A DNA stretch of 64,000 bases from Diphasiastrum complanatum (GCA_029204225.1 CM055101.1:33301683-33365682); one strand, 5' to 3'; shown: positions 36,001-48,288, counted from the first letter of the stretch. Made by a program: numbers and translations. Notes: a model not told the origin generated them from the sequence alone.

Positions 36001-38167
36001 TTAAGTAAAATTCGAAAATTTTTCAAATTGTTTGGATGCATGCATGCATGTAACTCAGTTTAGTGCTATTATGTTGTTGAAATTGTATGGATAGACCTGT
36101 ATGCATGATTGGATGCATGGTACATGGGTGTTCAGTAGATTGGTCAGAGATTTCATGCATGAAGCTAATTTTAGCAATTCTAGTTCAAAAAGTTGATTTT
36201 TTAGAAATCACTGCATGTCATGTCTGATGCATGCCGGATGTTTCGCAATCCTTTCAAAATGTGATAGTAACTGTGAAACTGCTAAATCGATGCTTTAGAT
36301 CGATTTTCATAGTTTGGGCCCATGTCGAACAAAATTTGAAAATACCAGTTACGTAAAGTTTAGAACCATGGATGTTTTTGATTTGTTCAAATTCGTTGGT
36401 CATTGATTAAATAGAAATTTCTTATAAAGTGAATGACCTTACTAAATTGAGATCAGTCAGTTTTATAAGGTCATAGTACCTTTCACTTTTGGTTGAAGAT
36501 TTTGGAATTTGTCAATTAATAGGAGCATTTCTTGTTTTATGTGATCAATAAAGACCAAGAATAACGCATTGGTTAGAATGCTTTTTGCCTATGTACTTGT
36601 GAATTTGTCAGTAATTGAGTGCGGCACTTAATTAATAAACAATAAAAAAATGTCTGGTTGATTAGTAGTTAAAAGTACTACTAATTCCAAATTGGTCCTT
36701 TTTCTAGCCAAATTTGGGGCTTTCAGCCTGAACCACATTTGGGAATATGTGATAGCAAGTGAGAATAAAATAGGGAATTAATTTCAAAATCGCCTATGGG
36801 AATTTGGATTCCTTTTTCCCAGTGTTTAATTAAAATTTCGAGAATTTGAAAATTCTAAGAGAAAAATTATTGGCAGTCAGATAATCCATTTATGGAACCA
36901 TCTCTGTTTTGCAATTGGATTTGGATCAAATCCCAAGATTTTGCAAATGGAATCAGATGGAATGTGTTCCATACAGGAATCTAGTAATTTGGATTTTTCT
37001 TGTGGCATTATAGAGTGTTTCTTTATAATGATTGAGAAAACCAAGAGAATTCAATGGCTAGAAGTATCGTATCTCTTGAAATTGGTTGTGAATCTGATCA
37101 TATTTTGAGGTATAGGATAGCCAAATAGTCTTTTTGACTTTTTGGTAAACAGATCTAGAAGCAGAGAATTCTTGGAGGGAAAGCTGGTGGTATGGGACAT
37201 CAATGATTCTAAAGGGAATTTCTTGTGAGAGAATGATATGTAGACTGATGGTTAGTGGTTACTGTAATGGGAATACTAACAGAATAATCCATTAGTAATT
37301 TTGCTCAGGGTATTTTGAAAAATTATGAGATATAGATCCAGATCCCACGTGGTATCTCATTTATTACGGCCTTAAGTCTATTTCTCTTTGTTTTAGACCT
37401 CTAATTTTTAGAAATTTCTTGAATACGAGACTATTGGATTGAGATTCATATAATTCCTTCCAATGTAGAACTATGTTCTGTATGACTGATTATAGTTATA
37501 TGAAATAATACTTCCATATATAAGTAGTGGATATGGCTCAAAATAAAGAGGAAAGACTGAAGTCAAGGAATTTAGACTTCCTAGGCCCAAATGATTCTCT
37601 CTATTTGATAGTTGATTATTGAGATGTAATATTTCTATCGCTTGAGATAAGATATTTTATGGTTTTGGAGAAAGTACGGTTTGTAATAGTAATGGATACT
37701 CATTACTGACTTTTTCGGATCTTTGATATCTTATATGTTGTCTCCTGAGAACTTTTTAGTAGAAATTAAAGAATTTCTCATAAAAGGAAGAGAAGAAAAG
37801 CTAGGAATAAGACTTTCATGGGATCAACCAGTTGCATTGATTTCTTTTGAGAAATCCAGTATGTGTGTAAATGTTGAACTATCTAGTTGAAATAGAGGAA
37901 TTCTCTAGGGATTGTTTTGAATAATCTGGAACTAGAGGAGTTTTGGGGGAAATGAATTGTGAGATATGCATGAATATGGATAGTGGTGGTAAAGATTAAA
38001 TTAAGATTTCACTTATTGGTTTGCCAAGTACCATACATTTTTTTTTTTTTGTCGATTGTAACCAATGTTATATTAAGCATCTACACTAATTTTTCATGAT
38101 ATCTATTTATTGTGAATTAAAATTTGGTCATAACAAATCTCTAATCTTAACATTGTTAAATGTGTAG
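33020..38167. other. No recognisable gene
   Basis: Strongly AT-rich, with many stops in all frames. A possible decayed CACTA body is suggested only by the coding fragment that follows. At 36038-36051 a tgcatgcatgcatg run occurs. No LTRs, inverted termini or domains were seen. Confidence 0.5.
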
Positions 38168-38527
38168 GTATTTTTTCATCCAGATCGACTAAACAAGAAT
38201 TGGTGGTATGTTGTGCAAGTTAAGCCATGCTCAAGACATGTATTTGAAAATGCATATGTTGAGAATGAAATGGAGGATCTAAATTTGGACAACACAAGTA
38301 TATATGATGAAGATGTACAGATATCTTCAAGTTTTATAAATCTTGAAAACCCCTTAATTGATTCTCATAATTCTGACCCAAATGATGAAGAGGACACCAA
38401 TGATTTTTTAAATGAGGACAATATTGAGAGAGGTTCTGATTTCTACAGTGACAATGAAAATCATCTAAGTGGAGATGAGTTGCAAGATGTATTGGTTGAT
38501 GAATTTAAATCTTGCGATGATGAATAA
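38168..38527 (+). pseudogene. CACTA (En/Spm) transposon-associated fragment, DUF4216-like
   Basis: After a plausible acceptor (gtgtag|gtatttt) the frame reads VFFHPDRLNKNWWYVVQVKP then CSRHVFENAYV and a 70-residue acidic Asp/Asn/Glu tail to a stop at 38527. DUF4216 segments of En/Spm-type proteins have the same plan: QVFYxxDxxxxxWxVVxxxxPRxxxD... followed by an acidic tail. Only this terminal exon is visible; no transposase core or CACTA termini were found. A chance acidic ORF is the alternative. Confidence 0.5.
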
Positions 38528-38529
38528 AA

Positions 38530-40200
38530 TATGTACATGTCACAATTAATTTTATTATAAAACAAAACATTTGTGGCCAATATATATTGTTTTTAAAATT
38601 ATTACATCTTTATACGATGTTGCATTTCTTAAGTTTCATTCCAAATGCATCTTGCAATCACTTAGAATTGGAAAAACTTATCAACAGATGTGTGAACTAA
38701 TCAAGAGAACAAATAAAAAATGTAGAATGTTGATTATTTATATATTATAGTTAAAAAACATCTTGTAACATTTATGAGAATAATATGAAAGATAATAATA
38801 CACTTTGCCATAATGTTCGATTATTCATTCATCTTTGCAGACACACAAACATATATAATATTGCATCCTTTTAATCAACAAATTCTCAGAATAAGCTACC
38901 ACATGGCTCTCAAGATACTCAACATCCTTTCAAGTGCAAATTTAGCTCACAATGTTTATGCCTATTAATACCATATTGGGGGTAATGCCAAATTTTTATT
39001 ATGGAACTTTCTCAGTATATGAACACATCATAATGTCTATAAATGCTTATTAAGATAGTTGGTTATATTCAACCGATAGTAATTCCAATTCATCAGAGCA
39101 TAATAATTTGACATAATGATCATTTGATTTTTAGTCCACACTTATTCAGAACCTCAAAAGAAATCTCATTTACTTTTAAATATTTTCATTTATTTTGCCA
39201 CGCATGAAAATATCAAAATCAAACTCTATGTAACTTTTGCCACACGTGGAAAATCTCCAGAGATACATGTCACATGAGAGACGACTAAATAATAGCCATG
39301 TGTGGCAATTCCATGCGTGGCTCTACCACGCGAAGATATTTTGGCGCTCATTTTTTGATTTTTTTTTTGTTTTAAAAAAACTTGTGTGGCACTGCCATGC
39401 ATGGCAGTACCACACAAAATTATTTTTTTCATTGCCGGACCCCACCTCCAGCCTGGATCTCACCAACAAGGTTCCCAAAAAAATTTTGGTGTGGATGTGT
39501 CATGCGTGGTAGAGCCATGCCAAAAGCAATTGTCAAAATTTCAACTAAGTACATGTTGGAAAATCTAAAAAATCAGACAAACTAACCTTATTTGGATCCC
39601 AAAAGATCAATCAAGCATTAAGGATTGCACTTAGATCTATAAGGTAGAATACTAACACTCAATTCTAGCTTATTTGCATCTAAATTGGCAAGAGGACTTG
39701 AAAACCTCACTCAAACTAGCATTTAATGATCCCCACAACCTATCACACATGTGAAAAGTAGAGTACTTGATTCAGGTTAGATCCAAACAAATGAACTCAA
39801 AATATTAGACAATAATTATGCATCAATTCCACATAAACAAGAAGATTGCCAAGATTGCCAACAATTTGATTCTCATCAAAGAGAAAATCACTTACCATAA
39901 ATTTACAAAGGATTGATCACATATATATACATTTCAGGTCCGACCTTCTAAGAGGGTTCTATCACCTTTAATCTCTCCCTAATCAAGCCCTAATCATGTC
40001 TTGAATCAAGCTCCATTAGTTATGACATGATCTATGCATAATCACATGATTTACTCTACCAACTTCCATTATTGATGTAATCTCTTCCACAAGTGGATGA
40101 TTTCAAATTTGAGACTGAGAAATACAATGAGAGTGAAGGTCACATGCTCCTAAATATGTACACATGAAGTTTATATGGTCAAACAAGTTAAATGACCATT
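38530..40200. other. No gene; contains a 32-bp palindrome region
   Basis: AT-rich except for 39230-39530, where short GC-richer words (gtgtggca, ccatgc(a/g)tgg, taccac(a/g)c) repeat in both orientations. Chance frames across it are rich in Cys/His/Trp because of these words. Confidence 0.5.
39384..39415. repeat. 32-bp near-perfect palindrome
   Basis: The half gtgtggcactgccatg at 39384-39399 is followed without a spacer by its reverse complement with one mismatch (39400-39415). Related words ccatgcgtggctctaccacgcg (split over 39311-39333) and catgcgtggtagagccatg (39501-39520) flank it in inverted orientation, suggesting the remains of a larger foldback. Confidence 0.85.
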
Positions 40201-40880
40201 TTACACTAAGCTAGTTTCCATCTTAAATTCATTGCTTAAAGCAATCTTGGTTTGATCTATCAAGAGTAGACAATTTCCACTCAAGATTATATCATCCACA
40301 TAGATGAGTAAGAACACATTATTTCCATTTTCATCATACTTTAAATAAAGTGATGGATCATACTCACTTGCTTTGAACCAAATGGAAATAAGGAAAGAAT
40401 ACAACCTTGCATTCCAAGCCCTTGAAGCTTGTTTTAGGCCATACAAGCTTCTTTGCAAATGATAAATCTTGTGCTCCTCTTCTTGGACTATGAACCCCTC
40501 GAGTTGGTCCATATAGATATCCTCTTCTAGAAAACCATTGATGAAGGCATTAGATACATCCATGTGAAAAAGAAACCAACCAAAATGAGATGCTAAGGCA
40601 ATGATGATTCGAATGGTCACCATCTTGGCTATAGGAGCAAATTCTCCTCATAGTCAATTCCTTTAGTTTGTGCATAACCCTTGGCAACTAACCTTGATTT
40701 ATTCTTCAAAATCAAACCATCTTGATTGCATTTCAACTTGTACATCCATTTACATCCTATTTACTTCTTTCCCAAAGGGAAATCACAAACCACCCAAGTT
40801 TTTTTCTCAATGCAGAGAAGGCCTTATCTTTGACAAATATGTCAGTCAAGGACCATGTCATTGCCCATATTAGTGAAGTT
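40201..40880 (-). pseudogene. Ty1-copia reverse transcriptase N-terminal half
   Basis: The minus-strand frame (40623-40201) begins MVTIRIIIALASHFGW and contains HMDVSNAFINGFLEEDIYMD, HKIYHLQRSLYGLKQASRAW and the active-site box FLLIYVDDIILSGN, ending at FKMETSLV where the family reads FxMxDLG. Upstream frames (to 40880) show the earlier RT segment (WVYKLK...RYKARLVAKGxxQ.EGIDYEETF) with stops and shifts. The thumb and RNase H are missing. A gag fragment in the opposite orientation separates it from its integrase part. Confidence 0.85.
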
Positions 40881-40929
40881 GTAACAGCAAGAGGTGCCTA
40901 AGATGCACTCAGAACACAGTTTCAGATGA

Positions 40930-41150
40930 CGAACCCCTCTTGAATGATGTTTTTGAGGACCAAACTTATAGGTGTTCACATGGAGGAGAATGAGGGGATA
41001 GGGTCCTATTTCACGCGAATCAAGGAGTTACGAGACCGGTTGACAGCTATTGGAGAGCCAATAAGAGATGTTGAGCTTGTCCAAAAAGCTATGAATGGCT
41101 TATCCAAAAAATTTTAAATGTTTGCAAGCGGCATTTGTTGGACCCTTTTG
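40930..41150 (+). pseudogene. Copia gag fragment inserted in the opposite orientation
   Basis: Plus-strand translation gives MEENEGIGSYFTRIKELRDR, LTAIGEPIRDVELVQKAMNG and LSKKFxMFASG, the middle of UBN2 gag. It sits between the RT (40.2-40.9 kb) and integrase tail (41.27 kb) of a minus-strand copia element, so it either inserted there or marks a recombination. Confidence 0.75.
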
Positions 41151-41269
41151 GTGCCTCCCTAATCGTCGCGATCAAGAGGGCAAAGATGGCGCTTGGATCT
41201 CCAACTAGGTGAGTATTGTTGTTGTACTCACTTAACATTGCCTTATGCCATTCATTTGAGTCTAATGCC

Positions 41270-41790
41270 TCTTTTATGCAAATTGGTTCTTCAATAGATG
41301 TAAAGAGAGCAAGAAAAGAGGTGGTAGGAGGTCTGATTTTTGCTTGTCTTTCTCAAGATAATTGAGCCTTGTAGGCTCGGCCCTTGCCCTTGTAGATCTC
41401 CTTGGAACACATGTATGTGGAGGTTGCTCCTCCTCATCCAAACTCGGCTCCTCATGGATCTCAACAATTTTTCTTACATTAGATTGAACATTTGTGAAGC
41501 ATGCACACATTTGAATCATCAAAAATCACATCTCGAGACACTAGAATCTTATTGGAAGCTGGAATGAAGATTCTATAACTTTACTTGATTCACCATAGCC
41601 AATCATCATGCCAATCAATAGCATCCACTCCCCTTTTGTAGAAGGGAGCTTATTGTGTATGCATCTACTCCATGTCCTAATGAGAATGCCCTCCACAAGT
41701 TTGGTGCATCCTTGAGCTTCTTGATCATTCTTGTTTTTTTGAGTGATGCATTAATGATCTTGCCCCTTCCACTCCTTTGTTGTGGATTTG
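41270..41790 (-). pseudogene. Ty1-copia integrase C-terminal region, decayed
   Basis: Minus strand: PPNPQQRSGRGKIINASLKK (a broken TPQQNGVAERKNRTIxE block, about 41790-41730), MIKKLKDAPNLWRAF, then NKILVSRDVIFDDSNVCMLH in one frame (about 41560-41505) and the linker PRRSTRARAEPTRLNYLEKD (about 41400). It joins the RT fragment to its left in normal pol order. Confidence 0.7.
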
Positions 41791-42404
41791 GCGGAGATTA
41801 GTTTTATTTTCTTGTTTTTGTAGAACTAGAGTGGATTATATTTATTGCTGTATGGATTAATGTAGGAATCAGCATTTCGATAAATCATCTTGGCTGGGTT
41901 TGTGGTGTAACTCTTGCAAATCTTATGAAATCCCATTCCTTGGTGTTCTTGGCAGTCCAAGAATCAAGAAATGTTTGTTTCTTGATTCTTGGGCTGTCAA
42001 AAATGCAATTCAGTTTAGTTTCTTGTTTCTTGTTTTGTGGATTAATGCATGTGTAGATCAGTTTTAGTGTTTAGGATCTGATTCATTTCGTTTTGCAGCA
42101 AGTAAAGTAGGACTTCATGGTTTGTTCAATTGATTTACATGCTGATTTCTTGGTTGAATGCTTAAGTGTGCATGATTGGCTATTTATGCATGTGCATTCG
42201 GTTCAAGAGTGACGTCTCCGGATTGTCCTCTGACATGTAGGACATTACTACAATGTTGTCCAGTCCATTCTGCCTGATTCTGGCCCTTAAACAAGAAAGA
42301 ATAACATAAAGCAAGGCCCACAGTCTTTGTTGACAAGCAGAAGAAGAAACAAGAAGCAAAGAGTTAGTAACCAGATTCTAAGGTGTAGAATCTATAAATA
42401 GATG
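41791..42404. mobile_element. Unidentified ~0.6-kb insertion replacing the integrase core
   Basis: Copia integrase homology ends at about 42405 (KAHKLPFSKSLTRKSS on the minus strand) and resumes at about 41790. The DDE core that should lie between is replaced by non-coding sequence with words such as cttgtttcttgttttgtgg and tttcttgattcttggg. It may be a solo LTR or another insertion. No terminal inverted repeat or target duplication was established. Confidence 0.4.
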
Positions 42405-42890
42405 ATTTCCTTGTGAGAGATTTTGAAAAAGGAAGCTTATGTGCTTTAGCCAAAGCACAAGACCTGCATACAAATCCACCTTTTCCAAGCTTTTAGGTAG
42501 TCCAAGAGTTATCTCACCCTTTGCCATAGTTTCCAATGACTTGACATTGACATGTCCAAGCCTTTTATGCCAAATCTTTACCTGTGAAACTTCTTCCTTG
42601 GCACTCATCAAAAGATTACTCGAAGACATAACAGTTGCATTTAACTTGAAAAGTCTTACATGCCTCACTTCAAAAGTCACAACCTTACTATCCCTCTTGA
42701 TCTTACAAGAATTTGCATCAAAGTCTACCACAATACCATTGTTCCAACACTCAACAAATTCTTTGTAATAGAAGGCAAATAAAAAAATCCATCAAGTTTA
42801 CTTTTCTTAGAAGATCCAACGCAAATGGGGATAGAACCCACCCCTTCAACCTTGCATTTAAAATCATTACTTGTGAAATAGTATGCATTT
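42405..42890 (-). pseudogene. Ty1-copia GAG-preintegrase region
   Basis: On the minus strand VEGVGSIPICVGSSKKSKLD leads, after a gap, into KVVTFEVRHVRLFKLNATVM, VSQVKIWHKRLGHVNVKSLE and GLPKSLEKVDLYAG, the zinc-binding HHCC region ahead of integrase (WHxRLGHxN...CxxC). The final Cys pair is broken by a shift into CALAKAHKLPFSK. Continuous with the integrase and RT fragments below it apart from the inserted segment. Confidence 0.8.
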
Positions 42891-43436
42891 TTTCACTTTT
42901 TTGGAGATTTATTGTGAAGTAACTCTCTCAGGCTTCTATGCAGGGCTAGAACAGTGTCCTCAGGCTGCTGCCAGTCATGCGAGAGTTGGTTTCCAGTGGA
43001 TAGTGAGAAATCAAATCTGATGGTTTTTTGCTCACTTTTTCCCTCCAAAATTGTAGTTTTCTTGGTTTTTATGGGTTTTTGGTAAACGTGATGATGTGTC
43101 AAGCCCTTAGAGGTTGTCTCAAGTCTCCACTACCTCAAAACATCTCCTCTGCTAGCTTCGAACAGATCAACACTAAACATTCTTTATGCACTTAATAGCT
43201 TAAAAGATATATCATCAAGTGCACAAAATGCCTTGGAATTCATAGCTTGGCATGATGTTTAGTTTTTGAAGTTTGCTATATGTATATAGACACATCTATG
43301 GAACATCTTGTAATTCATGGACATCATTCTCTATTGGAGTCTCAAAAGTCCCTTGTTTGTAGCTGGATTTTTTAAGACACTTCTAAGGTATTCATTCATC
43401 AAACAAAGAGAGTTGTAAATAGATGAAGCTAAATTT

Positions 43437-44166
43437 GAGGAGGAGTGTGAGAAATTGTCAAAAAGTTGACAAATCTAGCTTGATCAAAACCATGTAAATT
43501 GTACATAGGTGGGTCCCACATGTGAATCATTGTTGGCATGTGTGATGTGAGTTAGGTCTCATTCATAGGGTTGCTTAGGCTTGTTTGGTCACAATTCCTA
43601 AATTATAGGGCCAAATTCCTTGAATCATGAAGGTGGTTGGTCTACCTAGCCACCAACTTGGCAAACCTCAAGGGTTAGGTTAGATCGGCAAATCAGGGCA
43701 AAAATGCTCAATCATCTTCTTTATTACATGCTGGATTTTCACCTAACTCGAGGTGGGGAAGAGCTTTTGTACATACAATAATCTCTCCATAGTAATGCCT
43801 TCGAATTTTTGAGAGCAATTTGGCAATCTTGACTTCTTCACTATGATACTTGTATTTTTTGTGACCCAAATGATAAGATAATTTGTTCTCTGATAATTTT
43901 TGGTTTCAGGCCATACTGGAGGTCGTATCACACGTGTGGGGGTCGGATCTTCATGTAAATCAGTGATTTTTTATTGCTCTTGATTTATGTGCGTAGAATT
44001 GCTAATCTAGATCAAGCGTTTGTCATCTAGTTTTGCATTCAAGCTATAATCAATCAATCAATCCCTCTTGGGAGTCATTAATGAATACGCTCAAGTAAGG
44101 TCCAAAATACTATACTTCAACAAATAAAAGGTTGTCAATTAGACATTGGCTGGATCTAGAAAGAGC
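43437..44166 (+). repeat. Possible copia 3' polypurine tract and LTR start
   Basis: The phrase ttgaggaggag|tgtgagaaattg at 43435-43458 looks like a polypurine tract followed by an LTR beginning TGTGAGA. The sequence that follows has LTR-like character but no partner LTR was seen and its end is unclear. The complete copia element at 44172 inserted into or just beyond it. Confidence 0.3.
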
Positions 44167-44171
44167 TTACT

Positions 44172-44699
44172 TGTGAAAGTACATGTAAAATAAAATAATA
44201 TTAAACTTAGAAATCCTAGTTTTGGGGTTTGTCCAAACTCGAGGTAGTCTAGGTAACTAGTTTTCTAGTTAGAGTTGAAGTTACTTTTGTCTTCTTAGTG
44301 AGGTGTAGATCTAGAACCTAGCAAGGAGAATATGAAGCTACTTTCATAGGTCTAAGATTCACAAAAGAGAGATTCTCATTTTCCTACCAACTCTCTTTTG
44401 TCATCTAGTAGAGAGATAGAGGCATTTGGCACCTAGAGTACTCTCTCTAGGCCATCATGTAGTATAAATAAGGGGGCTCTGTATCTCAAAAATGTACTCT
44501 TTCAGATAAAGCTTTCCATTTCTTCCATTTGATGTGTAAAGCAATGTAGATTGTGATGAATGCTCTTGCCTTGATCTTAACTAGCTTGCCTTTGATTTCC
44601 ATCTCATTGTTTTTGGATTAAGAGCTAGTTTCATGTGCAATCATTCATTCTCTTTATACTTTTTACTTGTTGTAGCTTCACACATGTGAAAAGTTGTCA
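44172..44699 (+). repeat. Left LTR
   Basis: 528 bp, TGTG...GTCA. Contains the element's own promoter: agtataaataaggggg at 44460 (TATA box), followed by the transcribed R/U5 part with ctttccatttcttccatttgat. Confidence 0.95.
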
Positions 44700-44711
44700 T
44701 GGTATCAGAGC
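44700..44711 (+). promoter_or_regulatory. Primer-binding site, tRNA-iMet
   Basis: tggtatcagagc immediately after the left LTR, complementary to the 3' end of initiator methionine tRNA, the usual primer of plant copia minus-strand synthesis. Confidence 0.95.
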
Positions 44712-45429
44712 TTGGATAGAAGAATACACATCTAATCGTTACTTATTGAAATGGAATGATATTTAATCAATTTTGATGTTTTTCTACCTCTTCCACTCTT
44801 TTCATCATTAATTGATATACTTTCTTTCTAGATTTCTAACCTGTAAGACCTGCTGTAACAACACGTGTGAGGTGTCAAAAAATTCCTGAGTGGTGGCTAA
44901 CCTACAAAGCTTCTTTCACATCCATGTTATATATGTATGGAGAGCTAATCAAGTGTAGATTGTCAGTGCAAGTGAGCTCTAGTGGATTGGTAGATCCTAT
45001 GGAGAGTTCTTGGCATTCAAAGTGAGGAATATTGAAGGAGAAACCTCCATTTTTTCATGCATTAAGGTTGCATCATCTTTGATCCTATTTTGTAGGGGTC
45101 AAAATAGAAAGATTTCACAATTTTTCATTTTTCTATACTCTATCTAGCATTGTTTGGATCATTGATCCTATAAATGGATGGAACCTTTGAAATGTAAAAT
45201 CTGACATTTTGAGGCTATTTTACACGTGTGAAGTGAAAATTTTCCCATCCACTTTTTCTTTTGAAAGTTGAGAGTGTTTTTTGACTACCTACTTGAAATT
45301 GACAATTTTGGCCCCTTTTCAAGTTCATTTTCTAGTAGTACTTGATTTCCTTGAGATATCGAGACATCATTTGATTGGATTGAACCTCTGATAATCCTCT
45401 TTTAGTGTTCCAAAGCTGATCATAAAGAT

Positions 45430-46240
45430 ATGGCCACAATGGGATCTTTCCTATTGGAACAACATGAGAGACTCACTCCGACAAATTATGGCATATGGAA
45501 GGTAAGGATGGAATCCATCCTTGTAATCCAAGATTTGATGGATATAGTGAATGGGAATGAGCAGGAGCCTGCAAATCCTCAAGATATTCCCAAGTTCAAG
45601 AAGACAGCACGTGTTGCCCTTCATTGTTTGAAACATATCTCTAATCTGTTTTAAGAGAGATTAGCTCATGTCTTAGTGCAAGATGCATGGAGCACTTTAC
45701 AATCCATTTATGAGTCTAAGAACACCTCAAGAGTCCTTCTTACCCTTAGGAATTCGATATTCCAAAGCTTTCAAAGAAAGGATGAAAGTGCCTCATCCTA
45801 TGTCTCTAAGGTCAAGGATCTCCACAGAGACCTTTCTTGCAGAGATGATTCAGTCAAATCTAAGGAAATTGTTGAAGTCTTTCTAAATGGCTTAAGTGAG
45901 GAATTTGATACTATTGTTCAATCCTATGCAATCAAAGAGGACCTACGCTCTTTAGAAACCTTTTTTGATAGCTGAATAACATAGTCATCAAACTAGAGTG
46001 GCAAGATTTGAAAGGCTATCTCTCAAGGATGGAGGAGTTGATCAAGCTCTCTTCACCAAGTTCAAAGGAAAGAGCAAGGATAAGAGACATGTCAATTAAG
46101 GGAGCTCCAAAGACAACTTAAAGGCATTGGAGAAGACACCGAAGGAGGAACCAAGCACATCCAAAGTGAACACAAGCAAGTATAAATCACTTGTTTCTCA
46201 TGTGGCAAAAAGGGGCATTTTGCCTCCCATTTCTAAAAAA
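45430..46240 (+). pseudogene. Copia gag (element 44.2-48.8 kb)
   Basis: Starts MATMGSFLLEQHERLTPTNY with GIWKVRMESIL (the N-terminal gag block), stops at 45652, resumes in phase-shifted form with DAWSTLQSIYESKNTSRVLL, SASSYVSKVKDLHRDLSC and VQSYAIKEDLRSLETF (UBN2 core), stops again at about 45975, and ends with a zinc knuckle CFSCGKKGHFASHF in which the last Cys of CX2CX4HX4C is Phe, directly followed by a stop. The ATG is 730 bp after the primer site. The gene cannot yield a working capsid protein. Confidence 0.9.
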
Positions 46241-46248
46241 GAAAATCT

Positions 46249-47757
46249 ATGAACAAGCAAGCTAATATCACTTGTGAAGATGAATCTCCTTGTGATAGGG
46301 AGGATTCACTTATGATGTCTAGTCTTTCATCTTCCTCTTTTAAGCATTCTAATGTATGGTGGCTTGATAGTGTTGCTTCTTCCCACATGAGTAGTGATAG
46401 AAATTCTTTTTCTAATCTAGTACCATACAAAGGATCTAGAAAATGCATCTACACAAAAAATGATGAGGAATCATGATAGAAGGCATAAGATGCATATTTT
46501 TAGATAAGCTAAATCTCAATGATGTGCTCTATGTACCTAGTTTGACAAAAGATCTAATAAGTGTAAGCCAACTCAATGATGAGGGTCTACATGTAGATTT
46601 TAGAAATGGTACTTGCTTGATCATAAAAAATGATGATGTTGTAGCATCATGCTCTCGATTTCGAAGACTATTCAAACTTGATGGATCTAAAAATGCTAAC
46701 CTTTTTTCAAATATCGTGCTACAAGGAAAGCTCTCAAGTGAAGACCTATGGCATAGGAGGTTCGGCCATCCGAACTCCAAGGCTATGCAATCTATGTTCA
46801 AGTTGGAGCTAGTTCATGGATTGCCTAAATCTATGATCAAGGAGCCAAGTCCTTGTCAAGCATGTGTCTTGGCCAATCACATGCAAGGCCACATCCAAGA
46901 GCAACCATCAAGCATGAAGCACCTTTGGATCTCATTCATAGTGATATTCACTTTTCATCCACTAAGAGCAAAGGAGGAGCTACATGCTTCATAACATTTA
47001 TTGATGATTACTCTCATTTTGTTGGGTTTAGCTTTTATCCTCTAAAGCACTTGCATATGAAACTTTTGTTAAGCTCAAAGCTATTGTTGAGAACCAATTG
47101 TCTTGTCAAATAAAAGCTTTGAGAAGTGATAATGGAGGTGAATTTATCTCCACAAAGCTCATAGATTTTTGTGATGAATTTGGCATTAGAAGAGTTTTCA
47201 CTTGTGCCTACTCTCCTCAATCTAATGGAGCGGCCGAGAGAAAAAATAGGACATTATGTGAATGTGCAAAAGCACTTAGACTAGAAGCTTCTTTATCTAA
47301 AGATTTTTGGGGAGAAGCAATAGGTTGTGCTAATTACCTATGCAATTTTTTGCCAAATCATGCCATAGAGGATATTTCACCTTATGAGAAGTTGTATGGA
47401 ATGAAACCTGAAGTAAATCAGCTTTGAATTTTTGGATGTGTATGTTTTGTACATGAAACAAGAAAGAAAGATGATGCTAATGCTCTTAAAGGCTTTATGA
47501 TAGGCTATTCAAGCAAGGCCTATAGGATCTTTGTTCCATCTACAAATCAAACTTTGATACGTAGATATGTGATCTTCCATGAAGATCAAATGTACATGCA
47601 GGACAAAGTGCAAGAATCCCAAGAGCTCATCCATCAAGGAGGAGTCGTATTGCCAAGTATTGATCTTGACAAAGACTTGTTGAGGCCAAGAACACAAGAG
47701 GAGCCAATTTCACCAATGACTCCAAGAAGATCCACTCGAGAGAGAACCGAGCCTTAG
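46249..47757 (+). pseudogene. Copia protease and integrase (element 44.2-48.8 kb)
   Basis: Protease: WWLDSVASSHMSSDRNSFSN near 46360. The active-site triad reads D-S-V instead of D-S-G, which should abolish activity. NDVLYVPSLTKDLISVSQLN follows (46521). GAG-preintegrase: EDLWHRRFGHPNSKAMQSMF with CQACVLANH (46740-46880). Integrase catalytic core: LIHSDIHFSS, CFITFIDDYSHF, then IKALRSDNGGEFISTKLIDF and NGAAERKNRTLCECAKALRL, so the three acidic residues (D, D, E) are present although frameshifts near 46900 and 47090 split the core. The tail has GFMIGYSSKAYRIFVPSTNQ, RRYVIFHEDQ and the PRRSTRERTEP linker. Confidence 0.9.
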
Positions 47758-47819
47758 AAGACTCACCTACTTGGAAAAAGGCAAGCAAGTGGAGGATGGG
47801 AGTTCTCTACATGCATTTC

Positions 47820-48275
47820 ACACGACCATTGAAGAACCATCATGTGTGTAGGAGGCACTTCTCTCAAAGAAATTGGTCAAAGCTATAGAGGCCGAGTATG
47901 AGGCCTTAATGCAAAATGTTGGTAATGATATAATCATGTTGCTTATCTATGTTGATGACATCTATTATGTGGTAGCAACATATTTCTACTAAATGCTACC
48001 AAGATCTCTTTAGGAAAGGAATTTAAAATGCAAGATCTTGGTTACTTACATCATGTACTTGGATTAGAGATCAAGATCTCTAATGATCTAGCTTTCATTT
48101 CTCAAGAAAGTTATGTAAGATCTATGCTTAAAAAGTTTAAGATGAAAATTCCAAAGATCTGTGATTGGAAAAATAGGAAAAGGATCTTGAGATACATTAC
48201 ATCTACTCAAGATTATGGACTTTGCTTCAAAAGACAGATCCCTGGCTTGATCTCCAAATCCTTACTTTTGTAAAT
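47820..48275 (+). pseudogene. Copia RT/RNase H remnant, internally deleted
   Basis: VKAIEAEYEALMQN (the WxxAMxxEYxALxxN start of RT) jumps directly to NDIIMLLIYVDDI, the YVDD box, losing the finger and palm segment between them (well over 100 residues). KEFKMQDLGYLHHVLGLEIK and SYVRSMLKKFKMK follow in another frame, then a jump to RKRILRYITSTQDYGLCFKR. RNase H is gone. Two deletions in one gene account for the short interior of the element. Confidence 0.85.
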
Positions 48276-48288
48276 ATCATTTCATTTT

